A stretch of DNA of 64,000 nucleotides from Aequorivita marisscotiae (GCF_029814825.1 NZ_CP122379.1:3202501-3266500), one strand, 5' to 3'; shown: positions 36,651 to 46,786, counted from the first letter of the stretch. Translations and numbers: made by a program. Notes: generated from the sequence alone by a model not told the origin.

Positions 36651-39023
36651 TTAAAATCTTGCTAATAGTCCACCACCCAATCCATATCGGTTATTGTAGT
36701 TAGCTTGGATTGAAAAATTGCGCGAAAGAATGTATGCAACCCCTACCAACCATTGTGTTTCGCTTTCAAATGATTTATTATTCTCTAAATCATTGACCCA
36801 TCCAAAATCTGCTCTGTATTCGTATTCGCCTTCCAAAAAAATTCTTGGAAAAATCAATAATTCTCTGTCCAAACGTATTCTTGGGCGTAGCTGATGGTCC
36901 ATACTCACATCTACATTAAATCTATAAGGCGTAAAATACTTTACACCAACCAATCCTACGGTATTAAATGTATCGTAAGAATCTGGTGTTGACGTTTCGG
37001 TATTTACTCCTGCATAAACACGTACCCAATCGTTCAGATACCTATTATAACTTATTTCGGCTTCAAGATTTTGGTCGTAATCGAACTCTGTTCTCAAACC
37101 AAATTCATTTCGGATATTGCTCGACGTTAAAAAGAGTTCATTAAAATTTGAACCTGCACGAGCCAATCCCCACGAATAATAATGGTCTGTCTCATCAATA
37201 AGTTTCTGAACTGGATAATCTTTCATTCTATCATCCCTTGGGGTATCGTAACTAAACACTCTTGCCATACCACCCATCATATGATACAATATGTGGCAAT
37301 GAAAAAACCAGTCGCCATATTCTTCGTTATAAAACTCAATAACAACTTTTTGCATCGGTGGCACGTTTACGGTATGTTTTAGCGGTGAACGTTCTCCATA
37401 TTCGTTAATTACCCTAAAGTAATGCCCGTGTAAATGCATTGGATGGTGCATCATAGTCAAATTGTTTAAGGTAATTCTTGTAACCTCACCACCATTAATC
37501 TTGATTTTATCGGTTTCTGATAATGGAACCCCATTCATACTCCATACATAGCGATTCATATTACCTGTTAGGTTAAGCAACACTTCATTTACTGGTAAAT
37601 CTGCCTTAAATTCAGTTTTTTCTTTTGCCTCTAAAAAATCATAGTTGAAGTATGTCTTTCGCTCCTCATAATCAAAAGAAGTAGAATCCTTCTGCATCAT
37701 TGGCATATTGTGCATATGACCTTCCATTTTATTTGATGCTCCATTATGGCTCATTGACATCGAGTCTTTTTTCATTCCCATTGTATCATCCATCTTCATA
37801 TCCATTTGGTCATTCATTTTGCCATCTTTCATCGACATCTTATCGTTCCCCATTTTCATCTCGCCGTCCTTCATATTCATCTTCATTCCGTACTTCTGCA
37901 TTAAAACTTCGGGTGTATTCTTCTTCTTGTTTCCAACCATTGCAGGTGCTCCCATTTTCATATCCATTTTAGCCATTTGCTTCATCATCGCTACCTTATC
38001 AGGTCTATCAATTCTTTTGGCTGGGTAAAGAGTGCCATTACCTAACTGTATAGAGGTATGACCTGAACCATCTTGAGCGGTTGCGGTAATTTCAATAGTT
38101 CCTTCTGGAATAGTTACAATTACATCATACGTTTCGGCTATGCCAAAGAGAAATCTGCTTTTGGAAACGGGTTGCACGTCAACACCATCACTGGAAACCA
38201 ACATTGGGTTACCTCCGCCAAAGTCCATCCAATAATAGGTAGAAGCCGATGCGTTAATGAAGCGAAGCCTTACTTTTTCGCCAGCCGTAAATTCTGGATA
38301 CTCTGCCAGTTTTTTACCGTTGGACAAAAATGCGGGATAATAAATGTCTGCAATATCAGCCCCTTCCATACGGTCTCTCCAAAATTTAAGTTGAGCACCA
38401 AAGGCACCTTCTGAAATGACCCTACTTAATGGCACTGCTGTGCCTTTTTTAACTTGATACCACTCGTTACCTCTTTTAAGGTTTCGTAATACATTCATTG
38501 GTTTTTCATTGGTCCAATCTGATAATACCACGACTAAATCTTTATCATATTCCAAGGTTTTCTCTTTTGGATGAATGATAATAGACCCATAAACACCTTT
38601 TTGTTCTTGTAGCATTGTGTGGGAATGGTACCAATATGTTCCCGATTGGTTGATTGGAATCCTGTATTGGAAAGTTGTTCCTTGCTCAATGGGCGGAGTA
38701 GTTAAATAGGGAACACCATCGTAAAAATTAGGCAATATCAATCCGTGCCAATGCACCGAGGTTTCTTCATCCATTTTATTGGTCACATTAATAATGGCAA
38801 GGTCTCCTATATTAAATTCCAAAACGGGTCCTGGAATATCACCATTGATAGTCATTGCATTAGCAGTAACACCACCAAGCGTCATTTTATTTTCTTCAAT
38901 GGTAAGGTTATACTCTTTAATAGGTCGTCCTTCTTCTTTTCTATCTTGTCCGTTGGTTCCTACTTGTGCAACACTTTCAAATGAAACGAGAAGTACAAAT
39001 AGTATTGTTATCTTTCTAATCAT
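36651..39023 (-). CDS. Multicopper oxidase (CopA/PcoA type) fused to a CopB-like outer-membrane barrel
   Basis: 790 aa. Signal peptide, then three cupredoxin-like domains with all copper motifs: SVHWHGL, GTYWYHSH, HPMHLHGHYFRV (near residue 525) and FFHCHILYHMMGGM (near 575). A long Met/Lys/Asp linker (residues ~350-440) is of the CopA type. From about residue 612 the chain continues into a beta-barrel-like part (HYYSWGLARAGSNFNELFLT, RIRLDRELLIFPRIFLEGEY, final LLARF) resembling copper-resistance protein B. It likely oxidises Cu(I) or binds copper in the periplasm at the outer membrane. Confidence 0.85.
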   Translation of the reverse strand: MIRKITILFVLLVSFESVAQVGTNGQDRKEEGRPIKEYNLTIEENKMTLGGVTANAMTINGDIPGPVLEFNIGDLAIINVTNKMDEETSVHWHGLILPNFYDGVPYLTTPPIEQGTTFQYRIPINQSGTYWYHSHTMLQEQKGVYGSIIIHPKEKTLEYDKDLVVVLSDWTNEKPMNVLRNLKRGNEWYQVKKGTAVPLSRVISEGAFGAQLKFWRDRMEGADIADIYYPAFLSNGKKLAEYPEFTAGEKVRLRFINASASTYYWMDFGGGNPMLVSSDGVDVQPVSKSRFLFGIAETYDVIVTIPEGTIEITATAQDGSGHTSIQLGNGTLYPAKRIDRPDKVAMMKQMAKMDMKMGAPAMVGNKKKNTPEVLMQKYGMKMNMKDGEMKMGNDKMSMKDGKMNDQMDMKMDDTMGMKKDSMSMSHNGASNKMEGHMHNMPMMQKDSTSFDYEERKTYFNYDFLEAKEKTEFKADLPVNEVLLNLTGNMNRYVWSMNGVPLSETDKIKINGGEVTRITLNNLTMMHHPMHLHGHYFRVINEYGERSPLKHTVNVPPMQKVVIEFYNEEYGDWFFHCHILYHMMGGMARVFSYDTPRDDRMKDYPVQKLIDETDHYYSWGLARAGSNFNELFLTSSNIRNEFGLRTEFDYDQNLEAEISYNRYLNDWVRVYAGVNTETSTPDSYDTFNTVGLVGVKYFTPYRFNVDVSMDHQLRPRIRLDRELLIFPRIFLEGEYEYRADFGWVNDLENNKSFESETQWLVGVAYILSRNFSIQANYNNRYGLGGGLLARF

Positions 39024-39071
39024 AATTCTTTATTTTAGTGTTCAAAAGCCAATTTGGCCTAGTTCAATTTT

Positions 39072-40283
39072 TTATCTTGTTAAATAATTTATTAAAGCAT
39101 ATTCTGTAAAATACTCTTTAATGGAATCGATTAAATTGATTTGAAACTTTAACTGCAATTCCTGTACATCTAACACATCATTAAAATCTATAGTTCCAGT
39201 TTCGTAGTTTTTAATAAGAATTTCCTCGGCATCAATGGCCTGTTTCAAATTATCGGTTTGTACATTGAACTTAATTCTTGTCGCATTTCTATTATAAAGC
39301 CCTTGCGCCAAAAGTGTTTCTAACTTATTCAACCTATCCTCTTTTTGAAATTTTATTTCTAGTTGTTTCAACTCATTTTGTCTTGTCACAGACTTATATT
39401 TATTATTAAAAATGGGAATAGAAATAGAAAGCATAGGCATAACCATATCTTTAAAAGAGCTAGTTATCATTGGACTATTTTCTTGGTTAATATACTGCAC
39501 TCCAAACCCTACCATAGGACCACTTTCCTTTTGGTTTAACAGCTCTGACTGCTCAACAGATTCATATAACTTATCATATTTAATAAGTTCCGGGTTTATT
39601 TGAAGGTTCTCATTTAAAACCAGAGGGTCAACGTCCGGAATCATCATTTCTTCCACAACATCCACCGACATATTTTCTTCACGATTCAAAAGGTTATTGA
39701 ACAGCGTCTGTTCTGCCTGAAAACCCTGTTCTAGCACTTCCTTTTGTTGAACTAATTCGTTTTGCCTTATTTGAAGGCGAAGTACATCAACAGCTGATGC
39801 TTTACCAACTTCCAATGAAGTTAATGCTAGGCGTTCATAGGTTTGTAAAAGTTCAATGTTCTCATCCAGAATAAGCTGTTTTGCACGTATGGCATAAAGT
39901 TTATAATATGACTGGGATACTGACAATGAAAGTTTTCTTTTCGCAATTGCTATATCAACATATTGCGCTTCTGCTATAGATGATGCATAATTTTCCCTTG
40001 CTGAAATGGTCCCGAACCACGGTAACATTTGCATTACAGAGGCACTAAATTGCTCCATAGGCATATCCATTTCAGGAGCTATAGCCATAACGCCAAAATT
40101 AAATTCAGTATTTGGTAAGCTGTTAACTTCATTTACTTTTTCTTCGGCGATATTGTACCGCAATTCAAAAGCTTGGATTTCTGGATTGTTCTTTTCAGCT
40201 TCCTGAATATAGGATGCTAAATCTTGTGCATTTACTTCCGCGAAAGCGAAAAAAACAAGTGCTATTAAAATTATATATCTCAT
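39072..40283 (-). CDS. cusC: TolC-family outer-membrane efflux channel (CusC-like)
   Basis: 403 aa. Signal peptide (residues 1-19, ending EVNA) and the long alpha-hairpins of the TolC family: SYYKLYAIRAKQLILDENI, LEVGKASAVDVLRLQIRQNE and the second repeat YETGTIDFNDVLDVQELQL. It provides the exit duct for the RND pump. Its start overlaps the cusA stop by 4 bp (ATGA). Confidence 0.88.
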   Translation of the reverse strand: MRYIILIALVFFAFAEVNAQDLASYIQEAEKNNPEIQAFELRYNIAEEKVNEVNSLPNTEFNFGVMAIAPEMDMPMEQFSASVMQMLPWFGTISARENYASSIAEAQYVDIAIAKRKLSLSVSQSYYKLYAIRAKQLILDENIELLQTYERLALTSLEVGKASAVDVLRLQIRQNELVQQKEVLEQGFQAEQTLFNNLLNREENMSVDVVEEMMIPDVDPLVLNENLQINPELIKYDKLYESVEQSELLNQKESGPMVGFGVQYINQENSPMITSSFKDMVMPMLSISIPIFNNKYKSVTRQNELKQLEIKFQKEDRLNKLETLLAQGLYNRNATRIKFNVQTDNLKQAIDAEEILIKNYETGTIDFNDVLDVQELQLKFQINLIDSIKEYFTEYALINYLTR

Positions 40284-43200
40284 TTTGTAGCTCGTTTTAA
40301 TTGAAATTCTTCTTTCCAGCTAAATAAAACTGGCACAACAAATAGGGTTACAAGTGCAATTAACATCCCACCAAAAGAAGGAATAGCCATTGGAATCATT
40401 ATATCACTCCCTCGACCTGTTGATGTTAATACAGGCAACAAAGCAAGAATAGTTGTCGCCGTTGTCATTAAACACGGACGGATACGTTTTTCTCCTGCCT
40501 CAACTACGGATGCCCTAATGCTTTTTCTATCTTTAGGTTTGTTTTTGTCAAAGGTTTGCGTAAGGTAGGTAGCCATTACTACGCCATCATCGGTAGCAAT
40601 ACCGAATAGAGCAATAAAACCAACCCATACAGCGACACTTAAATTAATGGTGTGCATTTGAAAGAGGTCTCGTAAATTTTCTCCGAAAAAGCTGAAGTTT
40701 AAGAACCAATCTTGGCCGTAGAACCATATCATTAAAAAACCTCCCGCAAAGGCGACAGCAATTCCAGTAAAGACCATTAATGACGTTCCAACAGAACGGA
40801 ACTGGAAATATAGGATTAGAAAAATAATAGCCAAAGCCAGAGGTACTACCACGCTCAATGTTTTTTCTGCTCGTAACTGATTTTCATACGTTCCCGTAAA
40901 TTGATAATTGATACCCTTTGGAACGGTCAATTCGCCATTGTCAATTTTTTCTTGAATAAGGGCTTGGGCATTTTCCACCACATCTACTTCGGCGAAACCA
41001 TCTAATTTATCAAAAAGTACATAGCCAACTAAAAAAGTATCCTCACTTTTAATGACCTGCGGCCCTTGTTCGTATCTTATAGTAGCCAACTCACTTAACG
41101 GAACCGGACTCCCTTTTTCTACTGGAACATAAATGTCTTTTAAGTCATTTGGATTTGCACGTAATTCTCTGGGATAGCGCACACGAATGCCGTAGCGTTC
41201 TCTTCCTTCTACCGTTTGCGAGAGCACCATACCACCTACAGAGACCTGGATAACTTGCTGTACCTGTTCTATGGTTATACCATAGCGCGCAAGTCGTTCT
41301 CTGTCAATATCAATAAGTAGGTAGGGTTTCCCCACAATACGGTCGGCAAAGACCGCTTCTTCTTTTACGCCTTCGGCCTGTTTTAAGATATCTTCCAATT
41401 GTACCCCAAACGCCTCAATTTCTTTTAAATCCTGTCCTTTCACCTTAATTCCCATAGGTGCTCGCATACCAGTCTGTAGCATCACCAAGCGTGTTTCTAT
41501 GGGTTGTAGCTTTGGTGCTGAAGTAACACCTGGAAGCTTTGTAACCCTTACGATTTCTTTCCAAATATCGTCTGGCGATTCAATTTCAGGTCGCCAATTT
41601 CTAAAGTACTCTCCATCGTCATCTGGAATGAGCTGTGAACTTGTCACAGAGAATGGGTCTGTAATTTTTGAGGCTTTATAGTCATCATCTTCTACTTCAA
41701 TTTTGCTATTAGGGTTGGTTACTAAACTGCCATCCTTTAAAACAAATAAGCCGTCTTCGTTTACCTTAAAGCGTTGTCTTTTGCGATTTTCATTTAAAAT
41801 ATATTCAGATTTATATTGAATAACATTCTCATACATCGATAACGGTGCAGGGTCTAATGCTGATTCTGTACGCCCAGATTTACCGACTACGGTTTCAATT
41901 TCTGGAATGCTCGCAACGGCCATATCGAGTTGCTGTAGGACGCGTTTATTTTCCTCCACACCTGCGTGTGGCATTGAAGTGGGCATTAACAGGAATGAAC
42001 CCTCATTGAGTGAAGGCATAAACTCTTTACCAGTATTACGCATAATCATCACTCCAAAAATTACAATGGCAGTTGGTATCGAAAGAAATAACAGCTTATT
42101 GCGCAATGCCCAATTTAAAATTCGAACATAATAATTTCTAAAAAGTGTAAATACACCCAAAAGACCAAAACAGATAAGACCAACGAAGATTAAGTTTATA
42201 AGGATACTTCTATCTACTCCCAGTGGTCTCCAATATTCCGCCAATAGGAATATGATAGCAAAAGCCGAAACAAATATATTGATGATGTTGGCGCGTTTTG
42301 ACGTAATCTTTTCCTTTAGTGAAAGGAAGCCAACAACGCCAAATGCAACTAATATTAATCCAAGCGGATAGCCTAAAATTAAAGATAAAACGCCAAAAAC
42401 AATCAATGCTCCATTTAGCATATAACTAAAAGAAGTTTTTAAATTTCTCTTTTTAAATAAATAGGCCGCAAATGGTGGAATTAAAAATAGGGCAACAATA
42501 AGAGATGCGGTGAGTGCTGCCGTTTTTGTAAATGCCAATGGCCTAAACAATTTCCCTTCTGCACCAATCATAGTAAATACAGGAATGAAACTAATAATAG
42601 TGGTCATTACTGCCGTTAAGATGGCGCCAGAAACTTCGGCAGTCGCATTATAAACTACCGTATTCATAGGTAGCTTTTCTTCATTTTCATCAATATGCCG
42701 CAAGACATTTTCCGAAAGGATAACGCCCACATCGACCATAGTTCCAATAGCAATTGCAATACCAGATAAGGCGACAATATTTGCATCTACATTGAACAGT
42801 TTCATAGAAATAAAGACCATCAAAACCGCAACAGGCAATAATCCGGAAATCAATACGGAAGCCCTTAAATTGAAGACCATTATGATAATCACAAAAATGG
42901 TTATCAATATCTCTAAAGTTAGCGCTTCATCAAGTGTGCCCAAGGTTTCTTGGATTAGTTCTGTTCTGTCATAAAAGGGTACGATGGTTAATTGCGAAGT
43001 CCTCCCATCGCTTAATGTTTTTGATGGAAGCCCAGAACTTAACTCGTTTATTTTTTCTTTAACATTGTTGATGACTTCCATAGGATTGGCCCCATAACGA
43101 GCCACTACAACACCACCAACAACCTCGGCTCCTTCCTTGTCCAATAAGCCTCTTCTTGTAGCAGGACCGTGTGTTACTTTCGCAATATCCTTTATACGGA

Positions 43201-44020
43201 TGGATGTAAAATCTTTTGAAGTAACTACCGCGTTTTCTAAATCAGATAGTTTCTTAATATAACCCAATCCTCTTATAAGGTATTCAGCTTGGTTGATTTC
43301 AAGCGTTTGTGCACCAACATCTTTGTTGCTTTGTTTTACTGCTTTTACAACCTCACTCAAGCCTATGTTGTATTGCCGCATTAATTCGGGATTAACATCC
43401 ACTTGATATTCCAAAACATATCCGCCGATGGAAGCCACTTCGGAAACACCACTCGCCGAAGACAGTGCGTATTTTACGTAGAAATCCTGAATGCTTCGTA
43501 ATTCCTGTAAATCCCATCCACCTGTAACATTACCATCTTTATCACGTCCCTCAAGGGTGTACCAATATATTTGCCCTAATCCTGTGGCATCGGGACCTAG
43601 AGCTGGATTAACGCCTTCTGGTAGAAGTCCGGCTGGTAATGAGTTTAATTTTTCAAGTATTCGGCTTCTGCTCCAATAAAATTCAATATCTTCTTCGAAA
43701 ATGATATAAATGCTCGAAAACCCGAACATAGATGAACTACGTATTGTTTTAACCCCTGGAATACCAAGAAGCGATGTGGTTAGAGGATAAGTAATTTGAT
43801 CCTCAATATCTTGAGGGGAACGACCATCCCATTTAGTAAATACAATTTGTTGGTTTTCGCCAATATCTGGTATGGCATCTACGGCAACAGGGTCTCGAGG
43901 AAGTGAGCCTGTATTCCATTCAAACGGGGCGTTTACGACTCCCCAAGCAATAAAAAGTGCAAGTAGTAGAACGGCTACTAGCTTGTTCTCGATTAAAAAT
44001 TTGATGCTTTTATTCAGCAT
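40280..44020 (-). CDS. cusA: CusA/CzcA-family heavy-metal RND efflux pump
   Basis: About 1246 aa from the ATG at 44020; an in-frame upstream ATG at 44083 would add 21 odd residues before LNKSIKFLIENKLVAVLLLA. Typical of HME-RND: WDGRSPQDIEDQITYPLTTS, ATGLGQIYWYTLEG, the charged helix GIAIAIGTMVDVGVILSENV in the membrane, and FIALFGIATDDGVVMATYL. Twelve membrane helices with an extra C-terminal loop. Drives Cu/Ag (or Zn/Co/Cd) out using the proton gradient. Substrate is inferred from the Cus-type neighbours. Confidence 0.92.
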   Translation of the reverse strand: MLNKSIKFLIENKLVAVLLLALFIAWGVVNAPFEWNTGSLPRDPVAVDAIPDIGENQQIVFTKWDGRSPQDIEDQITYPLTTSLLGIPGVKTIRSSSMFGFSSIYIIFEEDIEFYWSRSRILEKLNSLPAGLLPEGVNPALGPDATGLGQIYWYTLEGRDKDGNVTGGWDLQELRSIQDFYVKYALSSASGVSEVASIGGYVLEYQVDVNPELMRQYNIGLSEVVKAVKQSNKDVGAQTLEINQAEYLIRGLGYIKKLSDLENAVVTSKDFTSIRIKDIAKVTHGPATRRGLLDKEGAEVVGGVVVARYGANPMEVINNVKEKINELSSGLPSKTLSDGRTSQLTIVPFYDRTELIQETLGTLDEALTLEILITIFVIIIMVFNLRASVLISGLLPVAVLMVFISMKLFNVDANIVALSGIAIAIGTMVDVGVILSENVLRHIDENEEKLPMNTVVYNATAEVSGAILTAVMTTIISFIPVFTMIGAEGKLFRPLAFTKTAALTASLIVALFLIPPFAAYLFKKRNLKTSFSYMLNGALIVFGVLSLILGYPLGLILVAFGVVGFLSLKEKITSKRANIINIFVSAFAIIFLLAEYWRPLGVDRSILINLIFVGLICFGLLGVFTLFRNYYVRILNWALRNKLLFLSIPTAIVIFGVMIMRNTGKEFMPSLNEGSFLLMPTSMPHAGVEENKRVLQQLDMAVASIPEIETVVGKSGRTESALDPAPLSMYENVIQYKSEYILNENRKRQRFKVNEDGLFVLKDGSLVTNPNSKIEVEDDDYKASKITDPFSVTSSQLIPDDDGEYFRNWRPEIESPDDIWKEIVRVTKLPGVTSAPKLQPIETRLVMLQTGMRAPMGIKVKGQDLKEIEAFGVQLEDILKQAEGVKEEAVFADRIVGKPYLLIDIDRERLARYGITIEQVQQVIQVSVGGMVLSQTVEGRERYGIRVRYPRELRANPNDLKDIYVPVEKGSPVPLSELATIRYEQGPQVIKSEDTFLVGYVLFDKLDGFAEVDVVENAQALIQEKIDNGELTVPKGINYQFTGTYENQLRAEKTLSVVVPLALAIIFLILYFQFRSVGTSLMVFTGIAVAFAGGFLMIWFYGQDWFLNFSFFGENLRDLFQMHTINLSVAVWVGFIALFGIATDDGVVMATYLTQTFDKNKPKDRKSIRASVVEAGEKRIRPCLMTTATTILALLPVLTSTGRGSDIMIPMAIPSFGGMLIALVTLFVVPVLFSWKEEFQLKRATK

Positions 44021-44154
44021 TACAATGATTATTAAACAGTTATACATCGAATAATATCTTGATAAAATCAAAACATTAAACACAAGAAATTGAGCCCAAA
44101 ATAGTATTGACCATAGGGCTAATTATTCCGATAATTATCGGAAACTGTTTAAAA

Positions 44155-44571
44155 TCAAATTAAATAAGTTTCGTGTAGTTTTTGTATATCCCGTATGAGA
44201 AAGGGAACCGCATAATCTCTAAATGGTACAATGTGTGAATCAAGAGTCTCAAAGAGATTGATATAAGAATGTACAAAAGAGACAACAAAGACTTGTTGCT
44301 CAAAATTTAAGGTGTTAAAAGACATCTTCAGGTCGTCCTGACCTTCAACAACTAATTGCTTATCTGAACAGCAGGAATCATCCTGAACTTCACTTTGACA
44401 ATCATTTTTGGATAGTTGTTTATCCATTCCGCAAGTTTCAACGTGCCCAAATAAAGAAGAATCCACTAAAGTATCGCCACAGTAATGACTATCAATAGTA
44501 AAAGAAACTGTTGACAATAGCACGATAAGTGCCAAACAAACGGACGATATTTTATGAAAAACTTTTTTCAT
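44155..44571 (-). CDS. HYC_CC_PP family protein
   Basis: 138 aa. Membrane/signal helix (residues 8-27), then the name-giving motifs HYCGD and DSCCSDK, a few more cysteines (ETCGMD, DCQSE) and a late RDYAVPFLI segment. These proteins of Bacteroidetes copper loci are of unknown function; the Cys pattern suggests metal binding. Divergent from a paralogue at 44862. Confidence 0.78.
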   Translation of the reverse strand: MKKVFHKISSVCLALIVLLSTVSFTIDSHYCGDTLVDSSLFGHVETCGMDKQLSKNDCQSEVQDDSCCSDKQLVVEGQDDLKMSFNTLNFEQQVFVVSFVHSYINLFETLDSHIVPFRDYAVPFLIRDIQKLHETYLI

Positions 44572-44579
44572 TAACGTTG

Positions 44580-44587
44580 CAAATTTA
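44580..44587 (-). promoter_or_regulatory. -7 promoter element of the minus-strand HYC_CC_PP gene
   Basis: On the minus strand TAAATTTG followed by CA fits TAnnTTTG, 8 bp before the ATG at 44571, implying almost no leader. Confidence 0.5.
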
Positions 44588-44740
44588 TAAAAAATTTATC
44601 TCAATTTGTTTATTTAACAATTTTTTTTGATTTATCAATGTTTATTTTGCACGAAACCGCTTAAATATTATTTGCAAATAAAATTCTTTTGCAGCTTCCT
44701 TTATATGATATAAATCATAGTTCTGTTGAACTTTTAGAAT

Positions 44741-44748
44741 TATATTTG
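44741..44748 (+). promoter_or_regulatory. -7 promoter element of the plus-strand HYC_CC_PP gene
   Basis: TATATTTG fits TAnnTTTG; a TTG lies at 44726-44728. It would leave a leader of about 105 nt before the GTG at 44862. The rest of the 290-bp divergent gap (44572-44861) is A+T-rich without other clear signals. Confidence 0.45.
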
Positions 44749-44861
44749 TACTGATTAATTTTGTTGTTTTTTTGTAAAAAACTGATAATAAAATAATTGA
44801 ACAGTTGAATTTTATTTTCCAAAATCCTTTAATGTTAATCAAAATTTATTAATCTTATAGT

Positions 44862-45284
44862 GTGAAATCTTTTTTTACTAAAATACTGTCCTTCTTTTTA
44901 GCAGTTTTTATACTGTTTTCCACCACATCCTTTACGGTAAATATGCACTTTTGCTGTAATAAAATGGTGGATTTGGCTTTTTTTAGTAAAGCAGAATCTT
45001 GTATGGAGACTGCACAGAAAAAAGATAATAATTCCAAGCAATGTACTACAATACAAGAGAAAGACTGTTGCGATAATAAGACCATCTTGAAAGAAGGAGA
45101 TGACACCTTCAAGAAGGCCAATACAATTTCAGAGATTGAAACTTTAGTTTTCTTAAACAACTTCGTCTATTCTTATATCAACCTTTTTGAAGGTTTAGAG
45201 AAAAACACAGTTTCTTTTAAGGCTTATAGGCCACCTTTGCTATCCACAGACCTTGTAATCCTCAACGAGTCCTTTTTAATTTGA
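44862..45284 (+). CDS. HYC_CC_PP family protein, second copy
   Basis: 140 aa from a GTG start (MKSFFTKILSFFLAVFILFS is a clear signal helix). HFCCNK replaces the usual HYC, KDCCDNK gives the CC, and FKAYRPPLLSTD the PP motif. Paralogue of 44155-44571 transcribed away from it. Probably an exported metal-binding protein. Confidence 0.75.
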   Translation: MKSFFTKILSFFLAVFILFSTTSFTVNMHFCCNKMVDLAFFSKAESCMETAQKKDNNSKQCTTIQEKDCCDNKTILKEGDDTFKKANTISEIETLVFLNNFVYSYINLFEGLEKNTVSFKAYRPPLLSTDLVILNESFLI

Positions 45285-45398
45285 TTTTCTACTTCGCAGG
45301 TTAAAATTAATCTGCATTGCCTCTATAGCCAATATTTCACTTCTGGCTAACATTTGTTGTACCCTATTCTCAACAACGCTACACAATATTAATCCTGT

Positions 45399-45436
45399 TA
45401 GGCTAAACCTATCAGACCATTGAGCTAAACTCAATG
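45399..45436 (+). repeat. Two adjacent hairpins sharing a CTAAA loop
   Basis: TAGG-CTAAA-CCTA (45399-45411) and CATTGAG-CTAAA-CTCAATG (45418-45436) stand back to back, 18 bp before the AraC-type gene start. Both arms pair perfectly. Could be operator repeats or a leader RNA structure. Confidence 0.45.
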
Positions 45437-45453
45437 ACAATACATTATATACT

Positions 45454-46035
45454 ATGAACAAACCAAAAGAATTTTGGATTAAGAATATGGTCTGTAACCG
45501 CTGCTTAAAAGTAATTAAACAAGAATTACAAGAACTTGAAGTTACAGTGCTTTCCTTGGAATTAGGAAGGTTGCTGGTAGAAGCACAAAAAAAAACGAAC
45601 AATGAAATTATCGATACCGTTACAAGTGTACTTCACGCCAATAATTTTGAAATTGTTCAGAATGAAGAAGAAATGCTCACAGAAAGAATCAAGATTATTC
45701 TAATAGAACAATTGCAAGAGCTACCGTTACATATTAAGGTAAAAACATCTGAACTATTGGCTTCAAGACTTCATAAAGATTACAAGACATTGAGCAGATT
45801 GTTTTCAGCAAATCAACAGACAACCATTGAAAAGTACTTTATCAAATTAAAAATAGAAAAAGTCAAAGAGCTCATTCAGCTTAAACAACATTCCTTTTCA
45901 GATATAGGATATTTATTGGACTACAGTAGTGTCAACCACCTGTCTAGACAGTTTAAGGAAGTGGTGGGAATGAGTATGACCGATTACAAAAACACAGGAA
46001 ATTGGAAACGGAATTTCTATGATGAAATTATATAG
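45454..46035 (+). CDS. AraC-family regulator with N-terminal metal-binding HMA-like domain, second copy
   Basis: 193 aa, same plan as the protein at 29895-30461: NMVCNRC (C14, C17), an LELGRLLVE strand, then the AraC double HTH (KDYKTLSRLFSANQQTTIEK, FSDIGYLLDYSSVNHLSRQF, VGMSMTDYKN). Stands between the HYC_CC_PP gene and the start of the long plus-strand gene run, so it is a good candidate regulator of either cluster. Confidence 0.8.
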   Translation: MNKPKEFWIKNMVCNRCLKVIKQELQELEVTVLSLELGRLLVEAQKKTNNEIIDTVTSVLHANNFEIVQNEEEMLTERIKIILIEQLQELPLHIKVKTSELLASRLHKDYKTLSRLFSANQQTTIEKYFIKLKIEKVKELIQLKQHSFSDIGYLLDYSSVNHLSRQFKEVVGMSMTDYKNTGNWKRNFYDEII

Positions 46036-46104
46036 ATATCAACGAAAGTTATGCAGACAAAAGCTTAAGGCAATGGTTAATTTCATCAAATTAAATTAAA
46101 CAAA

Positions 46105-46704
46105 ATGAAAAAACTACTTATCACATTAGTATTAATTCCCTTTATAGGAATTGCACAAACCTTTGAAAATTTAGACTACATCTCGCCTTTTAGCAATGGC
46201 GTCGCTGCCATTAAAAAAGGGAACGAATGGGGTTTTATTGACCCAGAAGGAAATTTAATCGTTGATTTTCGAAATGATTTGGTGGCAACCAAAACAGACA
46301 ATGCAAGCTACCCTATATTCAGTAACGGAAAATGCCTGATTGCAAACCAAAAAGATGGCGTGCTCTATTATGGCTATATCGATAAAACTGGAAAAACTGT
46401 CATCACTCCACAATTCCTCAATGCCAACAACTTTCAATATGGCAAAGCCTTGGTGTTAAAAGTTGAAAAAGAAACCATTGGCTATAATGACATTTTCAAA
46501 AAAGACGTGGTAAACTACCATTATTTTGAGCTTGTTATAGATGAGAATGGTAATACCATTGACCATTTAACGCAATTGGCCATTCACGTCTCGCCAAAAG
46601 ATAAGAATGATAAAAATCCACCTGCCATCACATCAAAATTGATTTCGGAAAATTTGGTGGCAGTTAAAGGTAATAATAAGAAGTGGCGTATAAAAAAAAT
46701 CTAA
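46105..46704 (+). CDS. Exported WG-repeat protein
   Basis: 199 aa. Signal peptide (residues 1-17), then WG/KWG-type beta repeats: GNEWGFIDPEGNLIVDF and YYGYIDKTGKTVITPQF. The repeat number is small for the family. Role unknown. Same strand as the AraC-type gene, 69 bp downstream. Confidence 0.75.
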   Translation: MKKLLITLVLIPFIGIAQTFENLDYISPFSNGVAAIKKGNEWGFIDPEGNLIVDFRNDLVATKTDNASYPIFSNGKCLIANQKDGVLYYGYIDKTGKTVITPQFLNANNFQYGKALVLKVEKETIGYNDIFKKDVVNYHYFELVIDENGNTIDHLTQLAIHVSPKDKNDKNPPAITSKLISENLVAVKGNNKKWRIKKI

Positions 46705-46786
46705 TAATATTGAAAATACACATAACATATAAGAAATTCAAAAAGATTATAACCTTTTTAAAATCTGCGAATTAATAGTTGATAAT

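Noticed and set aside
44642..44842. 66-codon minus-strand frame in the divergent HYC_CC_PP gap
   Set aside because: A+T-rich with no protein-like pattern, and it covers the likely plus-strand promoter at 44741-44748.
45276..45602. 108-codon minus-strand frame across the AraC-type gene start
   Set aside because: Antisense to a well-supported gene and its leader; no motif.
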